Positions 9,115 to 18,006 of a DNA stretch of 64,000 nucleotides are shown piece by piece; position 1 is the stretch's first letter, and every line of letters begins with the position of its first letter. Source of the stretch: Candidatus Latescibacterota bacterium. Lineage in GTDB: Bacteria; Latescibacterota; MWCZ01. The stretch is from contig JAKJDF010000001.1 in assembly GCA_022706085.1 (NCBI GenBank), positions 356,526 to 420,525 on the forward strand. The letters are read 5' to 3'. The position numbers were made by a program, and so were the translations under genes. The notes under the pieces are model-generated. The model did not search any database and had not been told where the DNA came from. It saw only the letters and a list, made by a program, of their open reading frames with translations.

Positions 9115-9957
9115 GTGACCTCCGAAAAACCGGTAAATGCCTTCACAGTTGATGTGGAAGACTGGTTTCATGTTTCCGCGTTCCGGAACCATATCGGAAG
9201 GGACGACTGGGGCCGCTGCGAGTTGCGAGTTGAGGCCAATACCGAGCGGCTCTTGGAAATTCTCGCCAACCACAACGTGCGGGGAACGTTCTTTGTGCTC
9301 GGGTGGGTTGCTGAGCGCGTACCGGCTCTCGTCCAGAGGATTGCCTGCGCGGGGCACGAAATTGCCTGCCATGGGTACCACCACGAACTCATTTACGATT
9401 GTTCTCCCGCCCAGTTCGAAGAACTCACGCGCAGGGCTGTCGGAGTGCTTGGCGAACTGCTGGGAAAAGCACCGACGGGGTACAGGGCCGCCAGTTTCTC
9501 CTTTCCCCGTTCAGATCGGCAATGGGTGTATGACATTCTCGGCAGGCAGGGAATTCGGTACGATTCGAGCATTTTTCCCATCCGACGGAAGTTCTACGGC
9601 CATCCTGACGCCCCCTGGATCCCTTTCGACGTGACAACCCCCAGCGGGACGCTGCGCGAACACCCCTTGCCCGTGGTGAAGATAGCCGGCCAGGCGTTCC
9701 CTTTCGGGGGCGGAGGGTATTTCCGGCTATATCCCTATCCTCTCACGGCCTCTTTTTTTCGCAGGGCCAACCGGGAAGGCCGCCCGGTCGTCTTCTATGT
9801 TCACCCGTGGGAAATCGACCCGGATCAACCACGCCAGAACGTCGGTCTGGTGACGAAATTTCGTCATTACGTAAACATCAGACGTGAAGAGGAACGACTG
9901 CACAGATTGTTGCGCGAATTCAGGTTTGAACCACTTCCAGTCGGAGCCGCGGAATGA
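9115..9957 (+). CDS. polysaccharide deacetylase (exosortase/PEP-CTERM-locus type)
   Basis: 280-residue NodB-fold enzyme expected to deacetylate N-acetylated sugars in an exopolysaccharide. TVDVEDWFH at residues 11-19 supplies the paired Asp residues, GTFFVLGW and GHEIACHGYHH give the metal-binding His residues, and YRAASFS with YDSSIFPI match the family linked to XrtA/PEP-CTERM loci, including its extra C-terminal region ending HPWEIDP. No signal peptide. Starts with GTG at 9115 behind AAGGA. It overlaps the next methyltransferase by 4 bases and opens a polysaccharide-synthesis block with two GT4 enzymes and a phosphotransferase. No exosortase or PEP-CTERM protein lies in the window. Confidence 0.88.
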   Translation: MTSEKPVNAFTVDVEDWFHVSAFRNHIGRDDWGRCELRVEANTERLLEILANHNVRGTFFVLGWVAERVPALVQRIACAGHEIACHGYHHELIYDCSPAQFEELTRRAVGVLGELLGKAPTGYRAASFSFPRSDRQWVYDILGRQGIRYDSSIFPIRRKFYGHPDAPWIPFDVTTPSGTLREHPLPVVKIAGQAFPFGGGGYFRLYPYPLTASFFRRANREGRPVVFYVHPWEIDPDQPRQNVGLVTKFRHYVNIRREEERLHRLLREFRFEPLPVGAAE

Positions 9958-10628
9958 GTCAGAACACTACCCAGGAAACCGTGACCAAATACTTTGACGT
10001 CGCTGCTGAAGAGTTCGATTCTATCTACACAGGGGAAGGTAAAGGGTTCTGGGGGAGGCTTTTAGACCGGTCGCTCCGTAAAGACATGTATGAGCGGTTC
10101 AGGCTCACCGTGGAAAACTGCGGCGATATACCTGACCGAACGGTGCTCGATGTCGGCTGCGGGACCGGGCGCTTTTCCATCGCGCTCGCGCAAAGAAATG
10201 CGCGCGTCGTTGGTATAGACCCTGCACCGACCATGTTGGCCATCGCCAACCGGCTCGCCAGCGAGCAGGGCGTGGCGGACAGATGCCGCTTCATCGAAGC
10301 CGACCTCGACCGTTTCGAAGCCCCCGAGAAATTCGATTACGTGATCGGCATTGGCCTCTTCGACTACCTCGCGAGCCCTGCCATATCCCTCAAACGCATG
10401 ATCGACCTCGCAAAAAAACGCGTGATTGTGACATTTCCGCGCCGTTGGACATGGCGCGCGCCAATTCGCAAACTGCGACTGGCCCTCAGAGGTTGTCCGG
10501 TGTTTTTCTACAATCGCGCTCGAGTCGAGAAGCTTGTCCGGGACACAGGAGGGCAAGTTGAGCAGATCCGTGTGGTGGGGAAGATTTACTTCGTCATGTT
10601 CGCGCCGACCGACCCTGGTCGCGAGTGA
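9954..10628 (+). CDS. class I SAM-dependent methyltransferase
   Basis: 224-residue cytoplasmic methyltransferase. Motif I is VLDVGCGTGRF near residues 63-73, followed by the acidic strand end VVGID and the post-motif FIEADL. The overall pattern (N-terminal helix with YFDVAAEEFDSIY, then a short Rossmann core) resembles the UbiG/BchM-like group, but the acceptor is unknown; given its place between a polysaccharide deacetylase and glycosyltransferases, it may modify a sugar or lipid carrier. Starts by ATGA overlap with the deacetylase. Confidence 0.85.
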   Translation: MSQNTTQETVTKYFDVAAEEFDSIYTGEGKGFWGRLLDRSLRKDMYERFRLTVENCGDIPDRTVLDVGCGTGRFSIALAQRNARVVGIDPAPTMLAIANRLASEQGVADRCRFIEADLDRFEAPEKFDYVIGIGLFDYLASPAISLKRMIDLAKKRVIVTFPRRWTWRAPIRKLRLALRGCPVFFYNRARVEKLVRDTGGQVEQIRVVGKIYFVMFAPTDPGRE

Positions 10629-10637
10629 CCGTACACG

Positions 10638-11738
10638 ATGATACGTGTCGTCCACGTCATCAACACCCTCGCACCCGGTGGAGCCGAAACCCTCGTTGCC
10701 AATCTTTGCGCGAAGCTTCCGGGCGAAGGCGTGCAGCCGGCTGTCGCCTACCTTTTCGGAGACGCCACGCTGGCGGCGCGATTGACGGAAGCCGGGGTTC
10801 ATGTCGAAGCGCTCAGCTCCGGGGAGCGCCCGTCGCCTTTCGCGCTTTGCAGACTACTCCAGATCATTCGAACCCGGAAAATCCAGCTCGTTCACGCTCA
10901 CCTTGTGTACGCGGGTATCACAGCAAAAATCGCTGCGCGGCTGAGCGGCACACCGGTCGTCATGACCCGGCACTCGGCGTTCGAGCCCAAAGCCAACACC
11001 TTCTTCTATCGCTTCGACAACTGGTTGACACGCCGGTATGCGGCCAGACTCGTCGCCGTTGGCGAGGAGGTGCGTGCGACTATCCTCAAAGAAAGGTGGA
11101 TGGAGCCGGACCGGGTGGTACTCCACCGGAATGCGATCGACGTCTCAGAATTCAGGCCGAAGCACCATCAGCCATCGCCGGACGGGGCGTACATCGTCGG
11201 CACCGTCGGCAGGATGGAGGCACCGAAGGCACAGGAAGTGTTCCTTGAAGCTGTCGCTCGCGTTCGCGCTGGTTACCCCAATGTGAAGGCAGTTATCGCG
11301 GGTGATGGAAGGCTTCGCAGTCATCTGGAAGGGGTCCGCAGCAGACTGGGGCTGGACACCGCGGCCACTTTCCTGGGCTCGGTAACGCGGAAGGACATCC
11401 CCGGATTACTGAATACTTTTGACGTGTTTGTGCTCTCTTCAGACTGGGAAGGGTTGCCGCTTGCCCTCCTCGAGGCCGCCGCTTCGGGATTGCCGGTCGT
11501 CGCCACCGACGTGGGCGGGGTTCATGAAATCGTTCAAAACGGGAAAAATGGATGGCTTGTTGAGCCGGGGAACGTTGAGCAGTTGGCCAGGAGAATAGGT
11601 GCACTTCTATCGGACGTTGAGATGCGTGAGCGATTCGGCCGTCAAGCGCGTGCGTTTGTCGAGGCAGAGTTTGACATCACGCGACTCGCACGCGAAACTG
11701 CAGCCCTGTACCGGGAAGTCCTGAACTCCCGGGCATGA
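10638..11738 (+). CDS. GT4 family glycosyltransferase
   Basis: 366-residue GT-B retaining glycosyltransferase using a nucleotide-sugar donor. The N-terminal acceptor domain opens with VVHVINTLAPGGAE; the C-terminal domain has VGTVGRMEAPKAQ, then the donor-binding E-x7-E region beginning SDWEGLPLALLEA and the GLPVVATDVGGVHEIV loop. Likely adds a sugar to a lipid-linked exopolysaccharide repeat at the cytoplasmic face. 9 bases after the methyltransferase, in the same run. Confidence 0.92.
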   Translation: MIRVVHVINTLAPGGAETLVANLCAKLPGEGVQPAVAYLFGDATLAARLTEAGVHVEALSSGERPSPFALCRLLQIIRTRKIQLVHAHLVYAGITAKIAARLSGTPVVMTRHSAFEPKANTFFYRFDNWLTRRYAARLVAVGEEVRATILKERWMEPDRVVLHRNAIDVSEFRPKHHQPSPDGAYIVGTVGRMEAPKAQEVFLEAVARVRAGYPNVKAVIAGDGRLRSHLEGVRSRLGLDTAATFLGSVTRKDIPGLLNTFDVFVLSSDWEGLPLALLEAAASGLPVVATDVGGVHEIVQNGKNGWLVEPGNVEQLARRIGALLSDVEMRERFGRQARAFVEAEFDITRLARETAALYREVLNSRA

Positions 11739-11973
11739 AGCCCTCATCCACCGAGTTGGCGAGCAGGCAAACCGGCGTTGCACCAAGGATATTCATTCCG
11801 ACCGCGCGGGCGTTTCGTCGAATTGCCGCGACCCGGATTTTACCCCTATCTTTCGTAAAGAACTGGGTTTCTGCGGGCAACCGATACGCGGAACCTGTGG
11901 GTACCATTCTTTGACCTGAGTCACCGGTTCGTCGGTTGAACCCCATCAGGTGGTGCGGGAGCCGCGTTCAAAA

Positions 11974-11989
11974 CGAACCCGCGGGTTCG
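11974..11989. repeat. 16-bp perfect palindrome
   Basis: CGAACCCGCGGGTTCG reads the same on both strands, 30 bases ahead of the second GT4 gene in a 280-base spacer that otherwise shows no gene. It could be a dimeric regulator site or an RNA hairpin; it has CGAAC/GTTCG ends but a 6-base centre, so it is not the 4-base-spaced Gram-positive LexA box. Confidence 0.4.
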
Positions 11990-12018
11990 AGCCAAATCGC
12001 ACGCAATCAGAGAGAACA

Positions 12019-13302
12019 ATGCCGTCAGGTGAGAGAATCCGGGTCGTTCACATCATCACGACGTTCAGCGTGGGCGGCGCCACTGAGACCGCTCTCCTTT
12101 GCGCGGCCGGCCTGAACGCTACGGGGCGATTCGAGGTGACCATCCTTGCAGGCCCTCCGAACAGCGCCGAGGGAAGCCTTTTCGACGACGCAGAAGGTTG
12201 GGGAGTGCGGGTTGACACGATCCCGGCGCTGCAGAGGAACATCTCACCCTGGCAAGACGTCGCGGCTTTCTTTCAGTTGACGAATGCGTTAAAAAAATCC
12301 GGATGCGCGATCGCTCATACACACAGCTCGAAAGCAGGAATTCTCGGGCGTATGGCGGCGCGCGTGGCGAATGTTCCCGTCATCGTGCACACATTCCATG
12401 GCCTGCCCTATACCGCGACTTCTCCGGTTCTGCAACGCGTTGGGTACGAGCTTATCGAACGGTGTGCCGGGCGGATCTCTTCCGGCGTGTTTTCGGTTAC
12501 TCGGGATATCTTGCGGCGGTTGAGAGAAGCCAGAATCGGAGCCCCCGAACGCGCATGGCTCGCGCGAAGTGGGATGGACCTGGACCGGTTCCTGCGGCCC
12601 GATCCTGGACGCGACGACGTTCGGAGACGCTGGGGAGTGGGTCCTGATGACGTTCTCCTCGGGATGGTCGGGAGAGTGCACACGGGAAAGGGTCAGGACG
12701 TTATCGTACGCCTCGCGCCCGAAATACTTAAGGACGCTCCGAAGGCGAAAATCGCCATCATAGGCACGGGGCCGCTGAAAGGTCCGTTGGAGGAACAGGT
12801 GGCCCGGGCAGGATTGAGCGACAGGGTGCTGTTCGTGGGTGGCATTCCCGTGAATGAAATGCCGGAAGCCATATCGGCGTTGGACGTACTGGTGCACGTA
12901 TCGGAGCGTGAAGGTCTGGCAAGGGTTATCGTCCAGGCACTGGCGTGCGGCAAACCGGTGATCAGTTACGCCCTCGATGGGTCTCCCGAAGTCATTGTTG
13001 ACCGTCTGAATGGAAGGCTGATCCCTCCAGGCGACGACAATGCCCTGCGCGACGCCATCGCTGAGCTCGTCCACAATCCGCAACTCCGCGAAGAATGGGG
13101 CGCAAAAGGTCCTGCCGCAGTTGATCCAGAATTTCGCGCAGAAACGATGATCAAGCAGATAGAGGCGGGCTATCGAGACCTTTTGCAGGATGCCGGAATC
13201 GCATGTTCCGCGTCGTCAGGGGTGCAGCCGTTTGCTGAGTGGCTACCTTCATTACGAGAGAAACCTGTATCAGAAGGGAGCACATCGCTTGGAAATTCAT
13301 AA
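12019..13302 (+). CDS. GT4 family glycosyltransferase
   Basis: 427-residue GT-B glycosyltransferase similar in plan to its neighbour but clearly a different branch. The acceptor domain starts IRVVHIITTFSVGGAT and has the AHTHSSKAGILGR segment seen in enzymes of exopolysaccharide clusters; the donor domain has LGMVGRVHTGKGQD, then SEREGLARVIVQALA with the paired Glu residues and KPVISYALDGSPE. The frame is open to 11950, but ATG 12019 follows GAGAG and the sequence before it is not conserved-looking. The gene overlaps the next by 14 bases. Probably extends the same lipid-linked oligosaccharide as the preceding GT4. Confidence 0.9.
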   Translation: MPSGERIRVVHIITTFSVGGATETALLCAAGLNATGRFEVTILAGPPNSAEGSLFDDAEGWGVRVDTIPALQRNISPWQDVAAFFQLTNALKKSGCAIAHTHSSKAGILGRMAARVANVPVIVHTFHGLPYTATSPVLQRVGYELIERCAGRISSGVFSVTRDILRRLREARIGAPERAWLARSGMDLDRFLRPDPGRDDVRRRWGVGPDDVLLGMVGRVHTGKGQDVIVRLAPEILKDAPKAKIAIIGTGPLKGPLEEQVARAGLSDRVLFVGGIPVNEMPEAISALDVLVHVSEREGLARVIVQALACGKPVISYALDGSPEVIVDRLNGRLIPPGDDNALRDAIAELVHNPQLREEWGAKGPAAVDPEFRAETMIKQIEAGYRDLLQDAGIACSASSGVQPFAEWLPSLREKPVSEGSTSLGNS

Positions 13303-14200
13303 TCACGCGACTCATGGCCGCGGCACGGAGGATTATTCCCGCGCATTTGCAATCGGAATCGCCCTCAATATCACCTTCGTCGCGACCGAAGCGGCATTCG
13401 GAGTGATTGCGGGCTCGCTGGCGCTTGTCGCCGACGCGGGCCACAACCTGAGTGACGTGTTGAGCCTCGGTCTCGCGTGGGGTGCAGCCGCGCTCGCCGC
13501 CAGAAGGAGCACTGAAAGGCGGACGTACGGGTTCAAGCGAGCGACAATCTATTCCTCCCTGCTGAGCGCGATTCTCCTCCTCATCGCCCTCGGAGGAATC
13601 TCGTGGGAAGCGATCCGGCGGCTTTCCCATCCACGTCCGGTGGACGCCAACCTCGTTATGATTGTTGCTTTCGTCGGCGTTGCGATCAATACCGCGACCG
13701 CGTTGCTCTTCGCGCGAGGCCGGCATGACGACCTCAACATACGGGGGGCATTCCTCCATATGGCGGCCGACGCCGGTATTTCTCTGGGCGTCGTAGTAAC
13801 GGGCCTGGCGGTCACAATAACCGGGTGGAGCTGGCTGGACCCGCTCGTAAGCATTGGCATAGTGACAGTGATCGCGATCGCAACGTGGGGCCTTTTGCGG
13901 GAGTCGGTCAATCTTTCCCTCGATGCGGTTCCGGAAGGTATCAATCTGCGGGAGATTGAGAGCTACCTGCGAAACCTCGATCACGTAAAAGACATCCATG
14001 ATTTGCACGTGTGGGCGTTGAGCACGACGGAAACAGCGATGACTGTCCATATCGTTACCGCCTCCGAGGCTCTGGACAACGGGGTGGTAGCCGACATTCA
14101 GACCTATCTTCATGAGCATCACGGCATCCACCACGTTACCATTCAACTCGAAAGCGCCGACGGTAGTCTGAAAACACTCAATTGCCGGGAATGTAATTGA
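13289..14200 (+). CDS. CDF family metal cation exporter
   Basis: 303-residue inner-membrane antiporter of the CzcD/ZitB type, exporting Zn2+ or similar cations in exchange for protons. Six transmembrane helices precede a cytoplasmic C-terminal domain of about 90 residues (HDLHVWALSTTETAMTVHI). The transport site is visible as DAGHNLSD in helix 2 and HMAADAG in helix 5. I place the start at TTG 13289 because AGAAGGGAG lies about 9 bases upstream; the frame is open further back but lies inside the glycosyltransferase gene. The start region IHNHATHG is mildly His-rich. Its presence inside a polysaccharide block is probably incidental. Confidence 0.9.
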   Translation: MEIHNHATHGRGTEDYSRAFAIGIALNITFVATEAAFGVIAGSLALVADAGHNLSDVLSLGLAWGAAALAARRSTERRTYGFKRATIYSSLLSAILLLIALGGISWEAIRRLSHPRPVDANLVMIVAFVGVAINTATALLFARGRHDDLNIRGAFLHMAADAGISLGVVVTGLAVTITGWSWLDPLVSIGIVTVIAIATWGLLRESVNLSLDAVPEGINLREIESYLRNLDHVKDIHDLHVWALSTTETAMTVHIVTASEALDNGVVADIQTYLHEHHGIHHVTIQLESADGSLKTLNCRECN

Positions 14201-14252
14201 TCTGGACGGGCGATTTCGCGCGGTAGCATCCGGCAGGAACTATGGCAGCTGC

Positions 14253-15644
14253 ATGCGTCGCTGGCAAGACATAACCATCACACTGATCTCGGATATCATC
14301 TCATCGCTGGTGGCATTCGCTGTCGCCCTTGCGGTCCGGAACGCATCCGCCTCTGATTACCTTCCCTTCCCGCTATCCGCATACACCGTTCCCGCACTGC
14401 TTCTCTCCCTCGCGTGGACAGGTCTTTTCGCGTACGTGGGCCTGTATGACGACTGGAGCCGAAGAGGTCGCTTCGACGAACTGGTTTTGCTCACGAAAGC
14501 CGTGCTGTTCGGCGGGGTTGTGATCTTCCTTCTCACGTTTGACCCGAACAGCCCGCTTCCGCCGACCCGCGTGGTGCTGCTCACGTACGGGCTGACACTC
14601 GTCGCAGTGAGTGGCACGGGGCGGTTTGCCGTGCGTGGGCTGCAACGGCGCCTTTTCCTGCGCGGAATCGGTCTCAGAAACGCTCTCGTAGTGGGAACTG
14701 GACAATCAGCAGTCCAGTTCGCGGAAACCCTGAAACGAACACCCCGACTGGGATTGCGTGTCGCGGGGTTCCTCGCCACCGAAACCGTCACCAACCCGTC
14801 CCCCCTCGCACAGCCAGTTCTGGGCCGTTTGAATGAGCTCGGGCCGATCATCGAACAACATCAGGTGCGTGATGTCATCTTCGCCGAGCCGTCGCTGAGC
14901 CACAAAACCGTGCTGGACGCGGTGGCCCTGTGCAGTGGCAGAAAAGTGAATTTCGGTAGTCTTCCGGACCTGTACGACGTCGTGGGGAGAACCGGAGCAG
15001 GGGGACAGCTCTACGGAGTTCCCCTCCTCCCGCTCTATCCATCCGACATGCCGGTGTGGCAGCGCAGGACCAAGCGTGTCCTCGACTTTCTTGTTGCGTT
15101 TTCCGCTCTGGTAGCGGGTCTGCCGTTGTGGCTTTTGGTGGCGCTGGCGGTCTGGCTGGAGGACAAAGGCCCCGTGTTTTACTCCCAGGACCGCGTCGGC
15201 AAGGATGGACGCGTGTTCCGATTCCACAAATTCCGATCGATGATACCAAACGCGGAGAAAGCGACTGGTCCGGTATGGGCGCAGAAGAACGATCCCCGCA
15301 TAACGACCGTGGGATCCATTATCCGCAAGCTGCGCATTGATGAGGTACCGCAACTGTGGAATGTTCTCCGTGGCGAAATGAGCCTTGTCGGTCCCCGGCC
15401 TGAACGCCCTTTTTTCGTCGAACGCCTCGCAGCGGAGATTCCGCTTTACCGACGTCGCCTTCTTGTTACACCGGGTATTACCGGATGGGCGCAAACGAAA
15501 CATGCATATGACCAGACTCTTGACGATGTCCGCGAAAAACTCAAGTATGACCTTTATTACATCGAGAATATGTCGCTCCGTTTCGACTTCCTGATCATTC
15601 TCAGGACAATCTGGGTGATGCTGACAGGCAAAGGAGCGCAGTGA
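14253..15644 (+). CDS. undecaprenyl-phosphate glycosylphosphotransferase (WcaJ-like)
   Basis: 463-residue initiating enzyme that transfers a hexose-1-phosphate from a UDP-sugar to undecaprenyl phosphate. The N-terminal half has four to five transmembrane segments and a CoA-binding-like Rossmann domain (ALVVGTGQSAVQ). The C-terminal bacterial sugar-transferase domain starts at KRVLDFLVA, with KGPVFYSQDRVGKDG, FHKFRSM, VPQLWNVLRGEMSLVGPRPE and PGITGWAQ all intact. Length is typical. It should start the exopolysaccharide repeat that the two upstream GT4 enzymes extend. It overlaps the following kinase by 4 bases (GTGA). Confidence 0.94.
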   Translation: MRRWQDITITLISDIISSLVAFAVALAVRNASASDYLPFPLSAYTVPALLLSLAWTGLFAYVGLYDDWSRRGRFDELVLLTKAVLFGGVVIFLLTFDPNSPLPPTRVVLLTYGLTLVAVSGTGRFAVRGLQRRLFLRGIGLRNALVVGTGQSAVQFAETLKRTPRLGLRVAGFLATETVTNPSPLAQPVLGRLNELGPIIEQHQVRDVIFAEPSLSHKTVLDAVALCSGRKVNFGSLPDLYDVVGRTGAGGQLYGVPLLPLYPSDMPVWQRRTKRVLDFLVAFSALVAGLPLWLLVALAVWLEDKGPVFYSQDRVGKDGRVFRFHKFRSMIPNAEKATGPVWAQKNDPRITTVGSIIRKLRIDEVPQLWNVLRGEMSLVGPRPERPFFVERLAAEIPLYRRRLLVTPGITGWAQTKHAYDQTLDDVREKLKYDLYYIENMSLRFDFLIILRTIWVMLTGKGAQ

Positions 15645-16912
15645 GATACTCGCTGTCACCGTTCTCGCCGGCGCGGTCTGGATCCCGCCGCCGCCCGGGC
15701 GCGTGGGTGAGGCTGCGATGGCTTCGCCCGGGGCTTTTTGCGCTCGGGGCCGTCGTCGTGGCTGCGTTCGTGTTGTACACGCTGCTGGTCGTCAGAACGC
15801 TGCGACGGGATGCCCAACGCGTGGCAAAACTGTACGCGGAGAAAATCCTGCCCAGAGCCTACAGCGATCCTACTATCACCCCCGGGGAATTGCGACTCTT
15901 GTTCGACCTCATCCGGGAGATGCCGGTCGCTGTAATCGTGACCGATGATACCGGTAACCCCGTGTCGTGGAAAGGGATCGATGTTCCCGACACAGCCCGC
16001 TCCCCGCAAGCCATGGCGCGCATCAGACGGGTGGTTGAGGACATGGACCGATCCATGCCGCCTCGCAAAGTGTCGGTTCCGTTGCCGGATAACCGTTCCC
16101 TTCAGATGGAGATCCACGTGGCGGAGAGTGCATTCCTCCGTCGCATCGCCTGGATGCCGGTCGTGGCGGCGATAGTGACACTCGTATTCGCTGGAATTGC
16201 GTTCTGGGGCTTTGTGCAGATCAAGTCGGGCGAACAACAGGCACTCTGGGCAGGTATGACCAAGGAAACGGCCCACCAGCTCGGCACGCCAATCTCGAGC
16301 CTGTCCGGCTGGCTGGAAATCCTCAAAGAGGAAGCTGAGGCGGCAGGCGCGAGACGACGGCGCGCGGACGGAGTGATTCTCGACATGTCGCACGACGTCG
16401 AACGCCTCCGTCGAATTGCCCAGCGTTTCGGGCAGATTGGATCGCAACCGGAATTGCGTGTGGAGCCACTCATTCCCGTTATCGACGAAACCCTGGATTA
16501 CTTTCGTGTTCGTCTGCCGACGCTGGGGAGAGACGTGCAGATTGAGCGTAATTACCGGGCCGTGGAGGAGATTCCACTTAACCGCGAATTGCTCGGATGG
16601 GCATTTGAGAACATCATTCGCAACTCGCTTGACGCCCTTGCGCGCGTCGAAGACATCGCGCTGATTCGGGTCACGACGGACCGGATGGACAACTACGTGC
16701 GGATTCTGTTCGAGGACAACGGCAAGGGCATACCCGCCGGCGATCTCCCCAGAGTGTTCCTTCCCGGGTTCAGCACAAAAAAACGCGGATGGGGGCTGGG
16801 TCTCACGTTCGTCAAGCGAATCGTGGAGGATTACCACGGAGGCACCATTGCGGCTCGTTCGGGGGGGGCGGAGCAGGGAACAACGATCGAAATACGCCTT
16901 CCTCTAGGTTGA
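15641..16912 (+). CDS. membrane sensor histidine kinase
   Basis: 423-residue orthodox sensor kinase. Two transmembrane helices (about residues 27-50 and 166-188) flank a periplasmic domain of some 115 residues. The dimerisation/phosphoacceptor helix contains ETAHQLGTPISSL with His212, and the ATPase domain has ENIIRNSLDAL (N box), EDNGKGIP (G1) and GWGLGLTFVKRIVEDYHGG (G2). The usual E/D after the His is replaced by Gln (HQLGTP), a pattern known in a subset of kinases such as those related to PrrB/RegB-like sets. No response regulator is adjacent. It starts at GTG overlapping the phosphotransferase stop and is followed 22 bases later by an LptG-like gene, so it may sense envelope or polysaccharide state. 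Confidence 0.9.
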   Translation: MRYSLSPFSPARSGSRRRPGAWVRLRWLRPGLFALGAVVVAAFVLYTLLVVRTLRRDAQRVAKLYAEKILPRAYSDPTITPGELRLLFDLIREMPVAVIVTDDTGNPVSWKGIDVPDTARSPQAMARIRRVVEDMDRSMPPRKVSVPLPDNRSLQMEIHVAESAFLRRIAWMPVVAAIVTLVFAGIAFWGFVQIKSGEQQALWAGMTKETAHQLGTPISSLSGWLEILKEEAEAAGARRRRADGVILDMSHDVERLRRIAQRFGQIGSQPELRVEPLIPVIDETLDYFRVRLPTLGRDVQIERNYRAVEEIPLNRELLGWAFENIIRNSLDALARVEDIALIRVTTDRMDNYVRILFEDNGKGIPAGDLPRVFLPGFSTKKRGWGLGLTFVKRIVEDYHGGTIAARSGGAEQGTTIEIRLPLG

Positions 16913-16934
16913 CATACTTCCACAGAGGTTTTCT

Positions 16935-18005
16935 GTGCTCACTCGAATCGACCGTTACGTCGTCAACAGGTTCTCACGAACGGTTGCATTCGCGCTGGCG
17001 GCATTTCTCGTCGTGTACGTCGTGGTGGACCTCATAGACCATCTGGACGACTTCTTTTCCCGGGAAGTCGCGCTGTCAGATATCATCCGGTACTACGGGA
17101 ACTATGCTCCCTACATTCTCGTGCTCACCCTGCCCGTCGCGGTTCTTCTCGGAACGCTTTTCGTGGTCGGCGAAATGGGGGGGCACAACGAGCTGGTGGC
17201 CATAAGTGCCGCTGGAATCAGCGTGTACCGGGTTGCCCTGCCGTTGTTGCGGCTCGGATTGCTTCTGTCACTCGGGGCGCTGCTGATCACCGAGCTTGTC
17301 GTCCCCGGCGCAAATGACGAACGCAGCAGAATTCTCCAACTTGCGCCACAGGGGATTCTGTCCGGACATGCCTTCCACGTGTGCAGGCAGGACAGAAGCG
17401 GCCTGATTCTCTACGCAGAACGGTACAACATCGCGGCAAAACGAGCGCAACGTGTCGCAATCGTCCAGCTTCGAGGCGGAGTCCCCGTGCGCCGGATCGA
17501 CGCGCCAGAGATGGTATGGGATGATCTGGGATGGCAACTCCAGAGCGCGCTGGACAGGTCCTTTCTCGGAGACAGCACGGTGTTCGCCTCGCGGGAGGTG
17601 ATGAGGTTGCCGTTGCTCACAATCCAACCGGAGGACCTCGCGCGCGTTGATAAGCTCCCGGAACAGATGTCTTTCCTCGAGCTTCGGGACTACATCCGGC
17701 GCACCAGGCTGGTCGGTGGAGATGCTTCCAGATGGCTCGTGGACCTGCACCTCAAATTCGCGTTCCCGTTCGCGAACCTCATGATGGTCTGGATCGGCTT
17801 CCCGCTCGCAGCCCGGTCGTGGCGAGGTGGACGCGCCGCATATGTCGGCCTCACGTTCCTCGTCGGGTTCCTCTACTTCGTCGTAGTTCGTTCTGGACAG
17901 GCGCTCGGACGATCTGGAGATCTCCACCCCGTTGTTGCGGCGTGGGGCGCAAATGCGATTTTCTTTGTGATCGGCGCCGCGCTTTTCCGCTGGACGAGGA
18001 AATAG
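16935..18005 (+). CDS. LptF/LptG family LPS-export permease
   Basis: 356-residue inner-membrane subunit of the LptB2FG transporter that pulls lipopolysaccharide from the inner membrane. Three N-terminal and three C-terminal transmembrane helices surround a periplasmic beta-jellyroll region (about residues 125-260); the start IDRYVVNRFSRTVAF and the coupling-helix stretch RLVGGDASRWLVDLHLKFAFPFANL fit the family. GTG start at 16935 after AGAGG. I cannot decide between LptF and LptG from one copy. The stop lies one base from the stop of the convergent gene. It supports a diderm host. Confidence 0.88.
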   Translation: MLTRIDRYVVNRFSRTVAFALAAFLVVYVVVDLIDHLDDFFSREVALSDIIRYYGNYAPYILVLTLPVAVLLGTLFVVGEMGGHNELVAISAAGISVYRVALPLLRLGLLLSLGALLITELVVPGANDERSRILQLAPQGILSGHAFHVCRQDRSGLILYAERYNIAAKRAQRVAIVQLRGGVPVRRIDAPEMVWDDLGWQLQSALDRSFLGDSTVFASREVMRLPLLTIQPEDLARVDKLPEQMSFLELRDYIRRTRLVGGDASRWLVDLHLKFAFPFANLMMVWIGFPLAARSWRGGRAAYVGLTFLVGFLYFVVVRSGQALGRSGDLHPVVAAWGANAIFFVIGAALFRWTRK

Positions 18006-18006
18006 C

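Noticed and set aside
11974-11989. LexA (SOS) box
   Set aside because: The CGAAC/GTTCG ends are 6 rather than 4 bases apart and the neighbouring gene is a glycosyltransferase.
15656-16837. 393-codon minus-strand open frame
   Set aside because: Antisense to the sensor kinase with intact H, N and G boxes.
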